A DNA stretch of 64,000 bases. Source: Thermus oshimai DSM 12092. Lineage in GTDB: Bacteria; Deinococcota; Deinococci; Deinococcales; Thermaceae. This document shows, one piece after another, positions 55,234-64,000 of this stretch. The position numbers and the translations under genes are program-made. The notes beneath the pieces were generated by a model. The model searched no databases. It saw only the letters and a list, made by a program, of their open reading frames with translations, and was not told the DNA's origin. Location of the stretch: NCBI RefSeq assembly GCF_000373145.1, contig NZ_KB890614.1, positions 94,042 through 158,041 of the forward strand, in the 5' to 3' direction. Positions within the stretch are counted from its first letter, which is position 1, and every line of letters begins with the position of its first letter.

Positions 55234-58200
55234 TTACTCCGTGCTCACCCCCTGCTCCACCTGCTGGTTCACAGGCTCCACCATGCGGAAGTGCTGGGCG
55301 GGGTCCTGGAGGAGGGCCTCCAGGCGCCTCGCCTTCTCCTCCCGCTTGGCCTCGAGGAGGACCCGGATGTAGGCGGAAAGGAGCTCCTTCACGTCCTCCA
55401 CCCCCCGGGCGTCCAGGGGCTTCACCGCCACCTTGGCCCCCTTGGCCAGCCGCCTGCGCATGGCCTCCTCCGTGAGGCCCATCTCCGGCCAGTGGCGCAG
55501 GTAGACCCGGCCCCCCGTCATCCCCGAGCAGATCCAGGGCCCGGGGTCCCCCAGGACCAGGGCCCGCCCCCGGGTCATGTACTCAAAGGCGAAGCCCTTG
55601 GCCTGGGCCCGGGCGGCCAGGTTGCCCAGGTCGTCCCTGAGGGGCCGCTCGGGCTCCCCGCCCAGGATCACGTCGGCCCCCGAAAGGCGGATGCAGAAGC
55701 GGCTATCCGCCATCCCCTCCACGATGAGCAGGCCCCCGATGGCCCCGTAGGCGAAGCTCTTGCCCACCGACCCGTCCACGTAGGCCCCGTAGGGGTTCCG
55801 GCCCTTGAGCACGGCCACCACCCCCCCGAAGGCGCTCTTGGCCACCCCGTCCTGGGCCCCGCCCTCCACCACCACCTTCATCCCCTCCACGTTGAAGGCG
55901 GCGAGGCCGTTGCCCGCGATGCTTCCCGCGTCAAAGCGGAGCTCCACCTCCGCGTCAAAGCCCTTACCGTAGAGCCGCCTCCGGGCGATCTCCCCCGCCA
56001 GGTGGGCCCCCAGGGCCCGGTCGGTGGAGTTCACGGGGCCTTCCTGGAAGACCAGGCGCCGCCCGCCCTCGCCGTAGGCCCCCATGACCACCTCGGTGAT
56101 CGTGCGGGTGAGCTGGTTCAGGGGCTTCCGCAGGAGGTGGGCGGAGGTGTCCTTGAGCCAGTCCGGCTCCTCCACGGGGAGGAGGAGGTAGGAGAGGTCC
56201 ATCTCCTCCAGGTGGTCCCGCTGGTAGAGGAGGTCGGAGCGGCCCCGGATCTCCCTTAAGGAACGGGCCCCCAAGGCGGCCACCAGCTCCCTTAGGGCCT
56301 CCCCCTTGGCCTGGAAGAAGCGGGTGAGGGCTTCCACCGCCCGGTCCAGGTCCTGGGGGACGAAGCGCTTGAGGCCGTGGGCTAAGGCCTCCTCCACGCT
56401 CTCAATCTGGGTGGTGATGCCCACGTGGCAGGTGTCCAGCTGGCACCCCCGGCAGATGGTGCACCCGATGGCCACCATGGCCATGGTGGCCATGCCCACC
56501 CGGTCCGCCCCCAGGAGGACCATGCGTAGGACATCGTAGGCCGTCTTCAGGCCCCCGTCGGCCCAGATCTCCACCTTATCCCGCAGCCCGGCCCGCACCA
56601 GGGCCCGGTGGGCCCGGCGCACCCCGAGCTCCACGGGGAGGCCGGCGTACTTCAGGGCGTGGAGGCGGGCCGCCCCCGTGCCCCCCTCAAACCCCGAGAG
56701 GGTGATGACGTCCGCCCCCGCCTTGGCGATCCCCACGGCGATGGTCCCGATGCCGGGGATCACCGGCACCTTCACCGAGACCAGGGCCTTGGGGTTCACG
56801 GTCTTGAGCTCCTCAATGAGCTGGGCCAGGTCCTCGATGGAGTAGAGGTCGTGGTTGTTGGAGGGGCTGATGAGGTCCACCCCGGGCACCGCGTTCCGGG
56901 CCGCGGCCACCTTGGCCGAGACCTTCTTGCCCGGGAGGTGCCCCCCTTCTCCCGGCTTCGCCCCCTGGCCGATCTTGATCTCGATGACGCTGGCGGAGTT
57001 CAGCATGTAGGCGTGGACCCCGAAGCGGCCCGAGGCCACCTGCTGGCCCCGCCAGTGGGTGTAGCGGCCGAGCATGTCGGGGATCTCCCCGCCCTCCCCG
57101 TTGATGCAGAGCATGTTGAGGCGTTTGGCCGCCTCCACGTAGGCCCGGAAGGAGGCCTCCCCTTGGGAGCCGAAGCTCATGGCGCTGATGAGGAAGGGGA
57201 GGGAGTGGCCCCCCACGGAGAGGTCCACCTCCTCCGGCGAAACCTCGCTCCGCTCGGGGAAGCGCACCTCCAGGAGTTGCCTTGCGGCCACGGGGCTTTC
57301 CCGCTCTAAGGAGCGCACCTTCTCCTGGAAGTGGGCGTAGGGGGCCTGGCCCGAGGCCACCTCCTGGGCGGCCTTGTAGATCCTGGGGTTGAAGCGGAAG
57401 TCCTTGGCGGGGAGGACCTTTTCCGCCCGGAAGAACCCCTCCCGCTCCAACAGGGTCCGTTCCAGCTCCAGGAAGCCGTACCCCCCCTCCTCGGAGCCGA
57501 AGAAGTTCCGGGTGCCGAAGTACTCCGCAAGCTCCGGCTTCAGGCCCAGGCTGCTGAAGATCCGCCCGTAGCCCCGGAGCTCGTGGATGCCCATGGTGGA
57601 GATGACCTTCTCCAGGCCCTTCTTGAGGGCCTCGAGGGTGTTCGCCACCCCTTTCCGCCCCTCCAGGGCCCGGGCCTTCTCCTCCATGAGCCAGGGGGCC
57701 ACGGCCTCCGCCCCAAGGCCCAGGAGGAAGGCCACGTCGTGGAGGTTCCTGACCCCCCCGGAGTGGACCAGGAGGGAGGTCTTGCGCCTCAGGGCCACCC
57801 CGTCCCGGTCCTTCTTGGAAAGGGCCCGGTTCACTGCGGCCACCGCCAGGCCGATGTCGATCCAGATGCCCCCCTGGAAGGCCTCCCGGTCGGAGAGGAT
57901 GAGGACTTCCGCGCCCCCTTCCACCGCCCTTACGGCCTCCTCCTCCAGGCGCTTAAGGCCCAAAAGAAGCCCCTCCTCCACGGTGAACTGGGGGACGAGG
58001 GTGGCGGTCTGGAAGCGGGCCTTGACCTCCTCCAGGGTGAGGGTGCCGAAGGCCTCCGCGAGGCCCTGATCGCTCTCCAGGACGATGGGGAGGAGGAGCT
58101 CTTCCACCCGGCCCCCACCCCGGCCGTCCGGCAAGGGGCGCCGCCCTAAGAGGGTGCGGGTGGAGAAGTGCTCGATCTCCCGCTCCCGGTCAATGGCCGG

Positions 58201-59712
58201 GTTGGTCACCACGGCCACGGTCTCCTTGAAGAACTCGGAGAGGTTGGGCTTTTCCGGGTTGAGGGCGGCCAGGGGCCCGTCGTAGCCCAGGGAGCCGATG
58301 GGCTCGTTCCCGGTCTTGGCCAGGGCCTCGAGGTAGGCCCCGTCCCACCGGTCCCAGCCGAAGGCCCGTTCCAGGCCCAGGGGGGGCGGGGCGGGCTTCT
58401 CCTCCACCTGGGCCTCGCTCCCGCCCGAGAGGGGGGGCGGGGCCTGGCGCAGGGGGCCCTGGAGGTGGACCCGGTACCCCGAGAGGGGGGTGCGGGCGGC
58501 CAGGCGCTCCAGGACCAGGCGCTGGTGGCGGTCAAAGGGCAGGACCCTGGGGCCTTCGGGGGTGAGGCGCAGGTAGACCTTCTCCCCGGGGGCCAGGGGC
58601 TTGGGCTCGCTCACGAACTCCTCCGCGCTGAAGACCCCCCGTTCCGAGGAGAAGACGATCTCGTAAGGGGTTTCAAACTGCCACAGGGGCCTAAGGCCCA
58701 TGGCGTCCGTGGCGAAGACCGCCTCGTCCCGGTGGCGGCTCACGATGGCCGCGGGGCCCTGGGCCAGGGGGCCGAAGCGCTGGCGGAGGGCCATGTAGAG
58801 GTCCTGAAGCTCCTCGGGCAGGCCCTTGATCTCCCCCAGGATGGGGGGGAAGACCAGGTCCATGGCCTCGGGGAGGGTGAGGCCAAAGCGGTAGATGAGC
58901 CCCTCCAGCATGCGGTTCAGGTCCTGGGAGTCCGAGCCCCCCGTGCGGGGGATGCCCAGGAAGTCCAGCTCCCGCCTTAGGCGCTCAATGGTGTTGATTT
59001 CCCCGTTGTGGCCGAGGAGGCCGAAGGGCTGGACCTGCTCAAAGGTGGAGAGGGTGTTGGTGGAGTAGCGGTTGTGGCCCAGGGCGATGGTGCTCTTGAA
59101 CTCGGGGCGGGAAAGCTCGGGGTAGTAGCGCTTGAGGAGCTCCGCCGCGCCCCGCACCTTGTAGACCACGCTGTGGGTGGAAAGGGAGACCACGTGCACG
59201 GGGAACTGGGCCTCGAGCTTTAGCCCCAGCTCCCAAAGGGGGGCATCCCCATCGGGGCTGATGCCCGCCACCTGGAGAAAGATGGGCTCGGTGCGCCGCC
59301 CCACGGGGCCCAGGACCTCGCTCACCACCTCCCCCCGCTTCCAGTAGACGGGGCGGACCCCAAGCCGGGCCCCTTCCGCCCTGAGGAGGTCCAGGAAGGC
59401 TTCTATGCGCCCCTCCTCCCCCTTGGGCAGGAAGAAGTGGCCCACGAAGAAGCGGGGGTTGTAGGCCAGTTCCGGCTCCAGCCCCGCCTTTTCCAAGAAG
59501 TGGGCCCATAGCTCCCGGGGGATGTCGGTCTGGATGCCCGTTCCGTCCCCCTCCCCCCGGATGGCCCCGGCCCGGTGGGCCATGCGGTATAGGCTTTCCA
59601 GGGTCCTCCGCACGATGCGGTGGGAGGGTTTGCCGCTCTTCTCCGCCATGGCGATGATGCCGCAGGCGTCCTGGCCTATGGGGATATCCGGGTAGGCTTC
59701 CTTCCAGGTCAT
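55234..59712 (-). CDS. gltB: Glutamate synthase large subunit
   Basis: 1492 residues. The Ntn glutaminase begins at Cys17 (DACGIIA), so 16 residues are probably removed. The FMN barrel (SPSNNHDLYSIEDL, LSGFEGGTGAARLHALKY, IWADGGLKTAYD) is followed by the 3Fe-4S cysteines in CTICRGCQLDTC and the C-terminal beta-helix with repeated GxxGxxxG. It makes two glutamates from glutamine and 2-oxoglutarate. No small subunit gltD is nearby, so the electron donor may be ferredoxin or a distant GltD. RBS AAAGGAG. Confidence 0.95.
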   Translation of the reverse strand: MTWKEAYPDIPIGQDACGIIAMAEKSGKPSHRIVRRTLESLYRMAHRAGAIRGEGDGTGIQTDIPRELWAHFLEKAGLEPELAYNPRFFVGHFFLPKGEEGRIEAFLDLLRAEGARLGVRPVYWKRGEVVSEVLGPVGRRTEPIFLQVAGISPDGDAPLWELGLKLEAQFPVHVVSLSTHSVVYKVRGAAELLKRYYPELSRPEFKSTIALGHNRYSTNTLSTFEQVQPFGLLGHNGEINTIERLRRELDFLGIPRTGGSDSQDLNRMLEGLIYRFGLTLPEAMDLVFPPILGEIKGLPEELQDLYMALRQRFGPLAQGPAAIVSRHRDEAVFATDAMGLRPLWQFETPYEIVFSSERGVFSAEEFVSEPKPLAPGEKVYLRLTPEGPRVLPFDRHQRLVLERLAARTPLSGYRVHLQGPLRQAPPPLSGGSEAQVEEKPAPPPLGLERAFGWDRWDGAYLEALAKTGNEPIGSLGYDGPLAALNPEKPNLSEFFKETVAVVTNPAIDREREIEHFSTRTLLGRRPLPDGRGGGRVEELLLPIVLESDQGLAEAFGTLTLEEVKARFQTATLVPQFTVEEGLLLGLKRLEEEAVRAVEGGAEVLILSDREAFQGGIWIDIGLAVAAVNRALSKKDRDGVALRRKTSLLVHSGGVRNLHDVAFLLGLGAEAVAPWLMEEKARALEGRKGVANTLEALKKGLEKVISTMGIHELRGYGRIFSSLGLKPELAEYFGTRNFFGSEEGGYGFLELERTLLEREGFFRAEKVLPAKDFRFNPRIYKAAQEVASGQAPYAHFQEKVRSLERESPVAARQLLEVRFPERSEVSPEEVDLSVGGHSLPFLISAMSFGSQGEASFRAYVEAAKRLNMLCINGEGGEIPDMLGRYTHWRGQQVASGRFGVHAYMLNSASVIEIKIGQGAKPGEGGHLPGKKVSAKVAAARNAVPGVDLISPSNNHDLYSIEDLAQLIEELKTVNPKALVSVKVPVIPGIGTIAVGIAKAGADVITLSGFEGGTGAARLHALKYAGLPVELGVRRAHRALVRAGLRDKVEIWADGGLKTAYDVLRMVLLGADRVGMATMAMVAIGCTICRGCQLDTCHVGITTQIESVEEALAHGLKRFVPQDLDRAVEALTRFFQAKGEALRELVAALGARSLREIRGRSDLLYQRDHLEEMDLSYLLLPVEEPDWLKDTSAHLLRKPLNQLTRTITEVVMGAYGEGGRRLVFQEGPVNSTDRALGAHLAGEIARRRLYGKGFDAEVELRFDAGSIAGNGLAAFNVEGMKVVVEGGAQDGVAKSAFGGVVAVLKGRNPYGAYVDGSVGKSFAYGAIGGLLIVEGMADSRFCIRLSGADVILGGEPERPLRDDLGNLAARAQAKGFAFEYMTRGRALVLGDPGPWICSGMTGGRVYLRHWPEMGLTEEAMRRRLAKGAKVAVKPLDARGVEDVKELLSAYIRVLLEAKREEKARRLEALLQDPAQHFRMVEPVNQQVEQGVSTE

Positions 59713-59774
59713 CTTCGGGCTCCTTTGGTGCGGGGGAGTTTGGGGTAGGCAAAGATATGCGCGTCGTTCCCCGG

Positions 59775-59803
59775 ATTATACACACCCCGGGTGGGAGGGT
59801 CAA
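59775..59803 (-). promoter_or_regulatory. Strong promoter of gltB
   Basis: Reverse-strand TTGACC, 17-bp spacer, consensus TATAAT; leader of about 55 nt. Confidence 0.85.
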
Positions 59804-59832
59804 GGCGCTTGGGAACTCCTTCCCGAGCCACC

Positions 59833-59861
59833 TTGACAATCCCTCTTTCCCCCGGTACACT
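59833..59861 (+). promoter_or_regulatory. Promoter of tRNA-Lys
   Basis: Consensus TTGACA, 17-bp spacer, TACACT, ending 14 bp before the tRNA. Confidence 0.85.
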
Positions 59862-59875
59862 ACGTTTTGGCGTTT

Positions 59876-59951
59876 GGGCCGCTAGCTCAACCGGTAGAGC
59901 AACCGACTCTTAATCGGTGGGTTACAGGTTCGAGTCCTGTGCGGCCCACCA
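59876..59951 (+). tRNA. tRNA-Lys (anticodon CTT)
   Basis: Acceptor GGGCCGC/GCGGCCC, anticodon stem ACCGA/TCGGT, loop CTCTTAA with anticodon CTT, T loop TTCGAGT, discriminator A, CCA encoded. Confidence 0.95.
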
Positions 59952-59954
59952 AAG

Positions 59955-59976
59955 GCCCCGGGGGAAACCCCGGGGC
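59955..59976 (+). terminator. Hairpin after tRNA-Lys
   Basis: GCCCCGGGG / CCCCGGGGC with a GAAA tetraloop, immediately before the leaderless promoter of the ATPase gene. Confidence 0.7.
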
Positions 59977-59994
59977 TTCGCTATGATGGGCGGC

Positions 59995-61017
59995 ATGAGG
60001 CCGGAGCGCCCCTTAGATCTTCTGGCCCTGGACCTGCCCGCGGGGGAGCCCTGGGGCTACGCCTACGCCCAGGCCCTCCTCAAGGCCCCCTGGGCCTGGC
60101 GGGCCCTGAGGCCCACCCCGGGGGTCTTGGACCTCATTGGGCGGAGCCTCGAGGAACTCTACCTGGACCTCCTCCGCCGCCGGGAGGAGGAGCCTTTGGG
60201 CCCCTTGGGGGAAAGGCCCCCCCACCCCGCGGAGGAGGGGGCCCTAGAGGCCCTTCTCGCCCGGGACCCCAGGGCCCTGGTGGGGGTGCTCCAGGCCCAC
60301 GGCCCCTGGCCCTACGCCCTCTACCGGGCCTTCCGCTTTGACGGAGAGGTGAGGCCCGTCTTGCGCCCCAAGCTTCCTCCGGAGAACGCCCTGGTGGGCT
60401 ACGAGGCCCAGCGGAAGGCCCTGGAGGAGAACGTGCGGCGCTTCCTGGAGGGCCGCCCCGCCCTGCACACCCTCCTCTACGGGGCCCGGGGCACGGGGAA
60501 GAGCACCCTGGCCAAGGGCCTCCTCCGCCTGCCGGAGGCCCACATGGTGGAGGTGGAGCCTTCCGCCCTGCCGGCGTTGGACCGCCTTTTGGAGGAGTTG
60601 GGCCGTCTCCCTAAGCGCTTTATCCTCTTCCTGGACGACCTCTCCCTGGACCCCGAAAGCGAGGCCTTCCACCACCTGAAGGCCCTCCTGGAGGGAAGCC
60701 TCCAGGGGACGCCGGAGAACGTCCTCCTCCTCGCCACCACCAACCGCCGCCACCTGGTGCGCGCCCTGGGGAAGAACCCCCTACCCGGGGAGGACCCCCA
60801 GGCCTGGGACGCCCTGCAGGACACCCTGGCCCTGGCGGAGCGGTTCGGCCTGGTCCTCACCTTCCCGCCCTTTGACCGGGCCCTGTACCTCGAGGCGGTG
60901 GCCCACCACCTGGGCCGCCCCTTGAGCCGGGAGGAGGAGGAAGGAGCCCTCCGCTTCGCCCTGGCCCGGGGGTTTTCCGGGCGGGCGGCGGAGCAGTTCG
61001 CCAGGACCCTGCGCTAA
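59995..61017 (+). CDS. DUF815-family AAA+ ATPase
   Basis: 340 residues from ATG 59995. P-loop GARGTGKS (163-170), Walker B FILFLDDLSLD and sensor-like LLATTNRRHL fit DUF815, a predicted AAA+ ATPase family of unknown client. The N-terminal 130 residues are helical and variable. TATGAT (59982-59987) lies 7 nt before the start, so the gene is leaderless. Convergent with pyrG. Confidence 0.88.
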   Translation: MRPERPLDLLALDLPAGEPWGYAYAQALLKAPWAWRALRPTPGVLDLIGRSLEELYLDLLRRREEEPLGPLGERPPHPAEEGALEALLARDPRALVGVLQAHGPWPYALYRAFRFDGEVRPVLRPKLPPENALVGYEAQRKALEENVRRFLEGRPALHTLLYGARGTGKSTLAKGLLRLPEAHMVEVEPSALPALDRLLEELGRLPKRFILFLDDLSLDPESEAFHHLKALLEGSLQGTPENVLLLATTNRRHLVRALGKNPLPGEDPQAWDALQDTLALAERFGLVLTFPPFDRALYLEAVAHHLGRPLSREEEEGALRFALARGFSGRAAEQFARTLR

Positions 61018-61036
61018 GTGCGGGGGCCCCAAGGGT

Positions 61037-62659
61037 TCAGCGCAGCGACGCTTCGTGGGCTAAAGCGGCCTCCACGAAGCCCACGAAGGGGGGGGAGGGG
61101 CGCATGGGGCGGCTTTTGAACTCGGGGTGGCTCTGGAGGCCCAGGAAGAAGGGGTGGTCCCTTAGCTCGATGGCCTCCACCAGCCCCGCCCCCCGGCCGG
61201 CCATCCCCGGGGTCACCCCGGAGACGGTAAGCCCCGCCCGCTCCAGGGCCTCCACGTAGGCCGGGTTCACCTCGTAGCGGTGGCGGTGGCGCTCCTTCAC
61301 CTCCCCCTTCCCGTAGAGGCGGTGGAGGAGGGTGCCCTCCTGGATGCGCATGGGCCAGTCCCCCAGGCGCATGGTCCCCCCGAGGCCCTCCACCTCCAGC
61401 TGCTCGGGCATGAGGTCGATGACCGGGTGGGGGGTGTAGGGGTCAAACTCGGTGGAGTTGGCCCCCTTGAGCCCGGCCACGTTCCGGGCGAACTCTATGA
61501 CCGCCACCTGGAGCCCCAGGCAGATGCCGAGGAAGGGGATTTTCCGCTCCCGGGCGAACTGGACCGCCCGGATCTTCCCCTCAATCCCCCGCACCCCGAA
61601 CCCCCCGGGCACCAGGATGCCGGAGACATCCCGGAAGGCCTCCTCCAGGTCCCCGTTTTCCAGCCCTTCCGCGTCCACCCACTTCACCTCCACCCGGGCC
61701 CGGTTCTTGATCCCCGCGTGCTTTAAGGCCTCCAGGAGGGAGAGGTAGGCGTCGGGCATCTTCACGTACTTCCCGGCGATGGCGATGCGCACCGTGCGCT
61801 CGGGGTGCTTCAGGACCCGCACCGCCTCCTGCCAGAAGGTGAGGTTGGGGAAGACGGCCTCGAGGCCCAAGGCCCTTTCCACCGCCCGGCCCAGGCCCTG
61901 CTCCTCCAGGAGGAGGGGGACCTCGTAGAGGTGCTCCACGTTGGGGCTGGAGAAGACGTGCCCCGGGCGGACGTTGGTGAAGAGGGCCACCTTCTTGCGC
62001 ACCTCCTCGGGCACGGGCTTCACCGAGCGCAGGACCACCATGTCCGGCTGGATGCCCACGCCCCTCAAGGTGGCCACGGAGTGCTGGGTGGGCTTGGTCT
62101 TGAACTCCTCGCTGGTCTCCAGGTAGGGGACCAGGGTCAGGTGGAGGTAGAGGGTGTTTTCCTCCCCCTCGTCAAAGCGGAACTGGCGGATGGCCTCGAG
62201 GAAGGGCAGGCTCTCGATGTCCCCCACCGTGCCCCCCACCTCCACCACGGCGATCTCCGCCTCCTGCTCCCTCGCCACCTTGCGGATCCGTTCCTTGATC
62301 TCGTCCGTGATGTGGGGGATCACCTGGACGGTCTGGGAGAGGTACTCCCCCCGGCGCTCCTTCTGGATCACGGAGAGGTAGACCTGGCCGGTGGTGAGGT
62401 TGTTGCCCCGGGAGAGGTCCACGTCCAGGAAGCGCTCGTAGTGGCCGATGTCCAGGTCCGTTTCCGCCCCGTCCCCCGTGACGAAGACCTCCCCGTGCTC
62501 GTAGGGGCGCATGGTCCCCGCGTCCACGTTCACGTAGGGGTCAATCTTGATGGCCGTGACCCGGTAGCCCCGGGCCCGGAGGAGGGCCCCCAGGGAGGAG
62601 GTGAGGATGCCTTTGCCCAGGCTGGAAACCACGCCGCCGGTGACGAATACGTATTTCAT
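61037..62659 (-). CDS. pyrG: CTP synthase
   Basis: 540 residues. The N-terminal synthetase ([20 protein letters not shown] site; [21 protein letters not shown]) aminates UTP. The C-terminal class I glutaminase has nucleophile Cys in GICLGLQ and His/Glu in [13 protein letters not shown] 62659 (MKYVFVTGG) is the conserved start; the frame extends ten codons upstream without support. It is divergent from rplM. Confidence 0.96.
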   Translation of the reverse strand: MKYVFVTGGVVSSLGKGILTSSLGALLRARGYRVTAIKIDPYVNVDAGTMRPYEHGEVFVTGDGAETDLDIGHYERFLDVDLSRGNNLTTGQVYLSVIQKERRGEYLSQTVQVIPHITDEIKERIRKVAREQEAEIAVVEVGGTVGDIESLPFLEAIRQFRFDEGEENTLYLHLTLVPYLETSEEFKTKPTQHSVATLRGVGIQPDMVVLRSVKPVPEEVRKKVALFTNVRPGHVFSSPNVEHLYEVPLLLEEQGLGRAVERALGLEAVFPNLTFWQEAVRVLKHPERTVRIAIAGKYVKMPDAYLSLLEALKHAGIKNRARVEVKWVDAEGLENGDLEEAFRDVSGILVPGGFGVRGIEGKIRAVQFARERKIPFLGICLGLQVAVIEFARNVAGLKGANSTEFDPYTPHPVIDLMPEQLEVEGLGGTMRLGDWPMRIQEGTLLHRLYGKGEVKERHRHRYEVNPAYVEALERAGLTVSGVTPGMAGRGAGLVEAIELRDHPFFLGLQSHPEFKSRPMRPSPPFVGFVEAALAHEASLR

Positions 62660-62734
62660 GGGCCTTGAGCCCTTATCCGAAGCTCCCACGGGTCTTCAGC
62701 CTACCACATCTGGCAAGGGGGTGGGGGTTTGTGG

Positions 62735-62740
62735 TAGAGT
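62735..62740 (+). promoter_or_regulatory. Possible -10 of the rplM-rpsI operon
   Basis: TAGAGT preceded by TGTGG. The matching -35 is weak (TGGCAA, 18 bp upstream). Confidence 0.4.
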
Positions 62741-62750
62741 CTTCTTTGGC

Positions 62751-62785
62751 GTTCTTGCGGGGTCCCCCGATCCCCCGGCAAGAAC
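62751..62785 (+). promoter_or_regulatory. Leader hairpin before rplM
   Basis: GTTCTTGC-GGGG pairs with CCCC-g-GCAAGAAC, a 12-bp stem with one bulged G. It ends one base before the AAAGGAGGG ribosome binding site. Its placement suggests feedback control by L13 or S9, as ribosomal operons often have. Confidence 0.55.
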
Positions 62786-62799
62786 AAAGGAGGGCCCTG

Positions 62800-63225
62800 G
62801 TGAAGACCTACGTACCGAAAGATGTGGAGCCCCGCTGGGTGCTCATAGACGCGGAGGGGAAGACGCTGGGGCGGCTCGCCACCCAGATCGCCACCCTCCT
62901 TAGGGGCAAGCACCGCCCCGACTGGATGCCCAACCTGGCCATGGGGGATTTCGTGGTGGTGGTGAACGCGGACAAGATCCGCCTCACCGGCAAGAAGCTG
63001 AAGGACAAGATCTACACCCGCTACAGCGGCTACCAGGGCGGGCTTAAGGAGATCCCTGCGGAAAAGCTCCTGGCCACCCACCCCGAGCGGGTTCTGGAGC
63101 ACGCGGTGAAGGGCATGCTCCCCAAGGGCCCCTTGGGCCGTCGGCTCTTTAAGCGCCTTAAGGTGTACGCGGGGCCCAACCACCCCCACCAGGCGCAGAA
63201 GCCCGTGAAGCTGGAGGTCCAGTGA
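62800..63225 (+). CDS. rplM: 50S ribosomal protein L13
   Basis: 141 residues from GTG 62800, nearly identical in pattern to T. thermophilus L13 ([35 protein letters not shown]). An early 23S rRNA-binding assembly protein. The RBS AAAGGAGG lies 6-7 nt before the GTG. Its stop overlaps the rpsI ATG as TGATG, so the two ribosomal proteins are translated together. Confidence 0.97.
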   Translation: MKTYVPKDVEPRWVLIDAEGKTLGRLATQIATLLRGKHRPDWMPNLAMGDFVVVVNADKIRLTGKKLKDKIYTRYSGYQGGLKEIPAEKLLATHPERVLEHAVKGMLPKGPLGRRLFKRLKVYAGPNHPHQAQKPVKLEVQ

Positions 63226-63611
63226 TGGAGCAGTACTACGGCACCGGCAGGCGTAAAGAGGCGGTGGCCCGGGTTTTCCTGCGCCCCGGGAGCGGCAAGG
63301 TCACCGTGAACGGTCAGGACTTCGCGGAGTACTTCCGGGGGCTGGTGCGGGCGGTGGCCGCCCTCGAGCCCCTTAGGGTGGTGGACGCCCAGAACCGCTT
63401 TGACGCCTACATCACCGTGCAGGGGGGCGGCAAGAGCGGCCAGGTGGACGCCATCCGCCTGGGCGTGGCCCGCGCCCTCCTGCAGTACAACCCCGACTAC
63501 CGCGCCCGGCTTAAGCCCTTGGGCTTCCTCACCCGGGATGCCCGCGTGGTGGAGCGGAAGAAGTACGGCAAGCACAAGGCCCGCCGGGCGCCCCAGTACT
63601 CCAAGCGCTAG
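63225..63611 (+). CDS. rpsI: 30S ribosomal protein S9
   Basis: 128 residues. [20 protein letters not shown] opening, [20 protein letters not shown] centre and the conserved basic tail APQYSKR that reaches the P-site tRNA. ATG 63225 rather than the GTG three bases earlier, by identity with Thermus S9. Confidence 0.97.
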   Translation: MEQYYGTGRRKEAVARVFLRPGSGKVTVNGQDFAEYFRGLVRAVAALEPLRVVDAQNRFDAYITVQGGGKSGQVDAIRLGVARALLQYNPDYRARLKPLGFLTRDARVVERKKYGKHKARRAPQYSKR

Positions 63612-63623
63612 CCCGAGGGGAAT

Positions 63624-63658
63624 GGGAAAACCCCCCAGGCCCTCCTGGGGGGTTTCCC
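63624..63658 (+). terminator. Terminator of rplM-rpsI
   Basis: GGGAAAACCCCCCAGG / CCTGGGGGGTTTCCC stem with loop CCCT and a T3 tract within the stem. It may serve the convergent acyl-CoA synthetase gene as well. Confidence 0.8.
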
Positions 63659-63670
63659 TATGGGGCACCT

Positions 63671-64000
63671 CTAGCCCTTTTGGCGGGCGAACTCGTCCCT
63701 GAGCTCCCGGCGCAGGATCTTGCCCACGCTGGACTTGGGGAGGCTTTCCCGGAAGCGGATGATGCGGGGGACCTTGTAGGCGGCAAGGTTTTCCCGGCAG
63801 AAGGCCTCGAGGTCCTTTTCCGTGACCTTGCCCTGGTACTCGGGTTTCAGGACGATGAAGGCGGCCACGGTCTCCCCCCGGTAGGGGTCGGGGACGCCCA
63901 CCACGGCGGCTTCCTGGACGGCGGGGTGCTGGTAGAGGACCTCTTCCACCTCCCTGGGGTAGATGTTGTAGCCGCCGGCGATGATCATGTCCTTTTTGCG
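63671..64000 (-). CDS. Acyl-CoA synthetase (AMP-forming), C-terminal part only
   Basis: The last 109 residues of an ANL-superfamily ligase; the rest lies beyond the window. The hinge segment ([21 protein letters not shown]), [14 protein letters not shown] and the adenylation lysine in [15 protein letters not shown] are all visible. It activates fatty or other carboxylic acids to acyl-CoA. The frame is open to the window edge. Confidence 0.9.
   Translation of the reverse strand, partial: RKKDMIIAGGYNIYPREVEEVLYQHPAVQEAAVVGVPDPYRGETVAAFIVLKPEYQGKVTEKDLEAFCRENLAAYKVPRIIRFRESLPKSSVGKILRRELRDEFARQKG

Overview
The window reads as chromosome of a Thermus species. It is very GC-rich (about 70% by eye), with G/C in nearly every third codon position and genes packed with ATGA or TGATG overlaps. 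Many genes have a -10 box 6-7 nt before the start codon and no ribosome binding site (leaderless). Several products match Thermus thermophilus proteins I recognise closely, including the Hera RNA helicase, ArgRS, L13, S9 and a small 2DST-like alpha/beta hydrolase. There is no CRISPR array, insertion sequence or prophage, and no stretch over 300 bases without a gene.

Layout. 1-2700: end of moeA, the hera helicase and tRNA-Arg(CCT). 2811-15578: a nearly complete Calvin-Benson-Bassham (CBB) locus, the most striking content. One forward operon carries transketolase, a ComB-type phosphatase, a class II aldolase, CbbY, a Dabb protein, two ~90-residue paralogues of unknown function and a PsiE-like membrane protein. 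A reverse-strand LysR regulator (cbbR) is divergent from a second operon, glpX-cbbL-cbbS-cbbX-prk-rpe-fba. RuBisCO is red-type form I with its CbbX activase, while PRK looks like the cyanobacterial/plant class. Phosphoglycerate kinase, GAPDH and ribose-5-phosphate isomerase are not here and would have to come from central metabolism elsewhere. No carboxysome or carbonic anhydrase gene is visible.

15553-24304: a MIP channel with two compensating frameshifts, tRNA-Pro(GGG), a cupin, then a probable cell-surface polysaccharide module. That module comprises a histidine kinase fused to a periplasmic FecR-like/TPR region, a secreted TPR-glycosidase, a receiver-only response regulator, a membrane HEAT protein and a family 2 glycosyltransferase. 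24266-29179: MFS transporter, nitronate monooxygenase-like enzyme, secreted FAD oxidoreductase, DJ-1-like protein and a TetR regulator. 29141-34661: reverse operon argS-htrA-two deoxynucleoside kinases-murE. 34715-45388: secreted RCC1 propeller, uvrC, thioesterase, two degenerate alpha/beta hydrolases, truD, pepF, RNase R/II and isocitrate dehydrogenase.

45493-64000: YbjN-like protein, tRNA-Met(CAT), a tRNA with anticodon TAT, a tilS-tadA fusion whose 3' end runs into tRNA-Ser(CGA), and an S9 peptidase. Then come a conspicuously lower-GC lipoprotein, nif3-tmk-two DUF192 proteins, an SPFH protein, a cysteine-less FmdB-like protein beside a CIRCE-like palindrome, a protoglobin, gltB, tRNA-Lys(CTT), a DUF815 ATPase, pyrG, rplM-rpsI with a leader hairpin, and the end of an acyl-CoA synthetase.

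Together the CBB genes could regenerate ribulose-1,5-bisphosphate, fix CO2 (cbbLS), remove misfire sugar phosphates (CbbX with CbbY) and return carbon through aldolase, FBPase/SBPase and transketolase. This suggests an autotrophic or mixotrophic Thermus.
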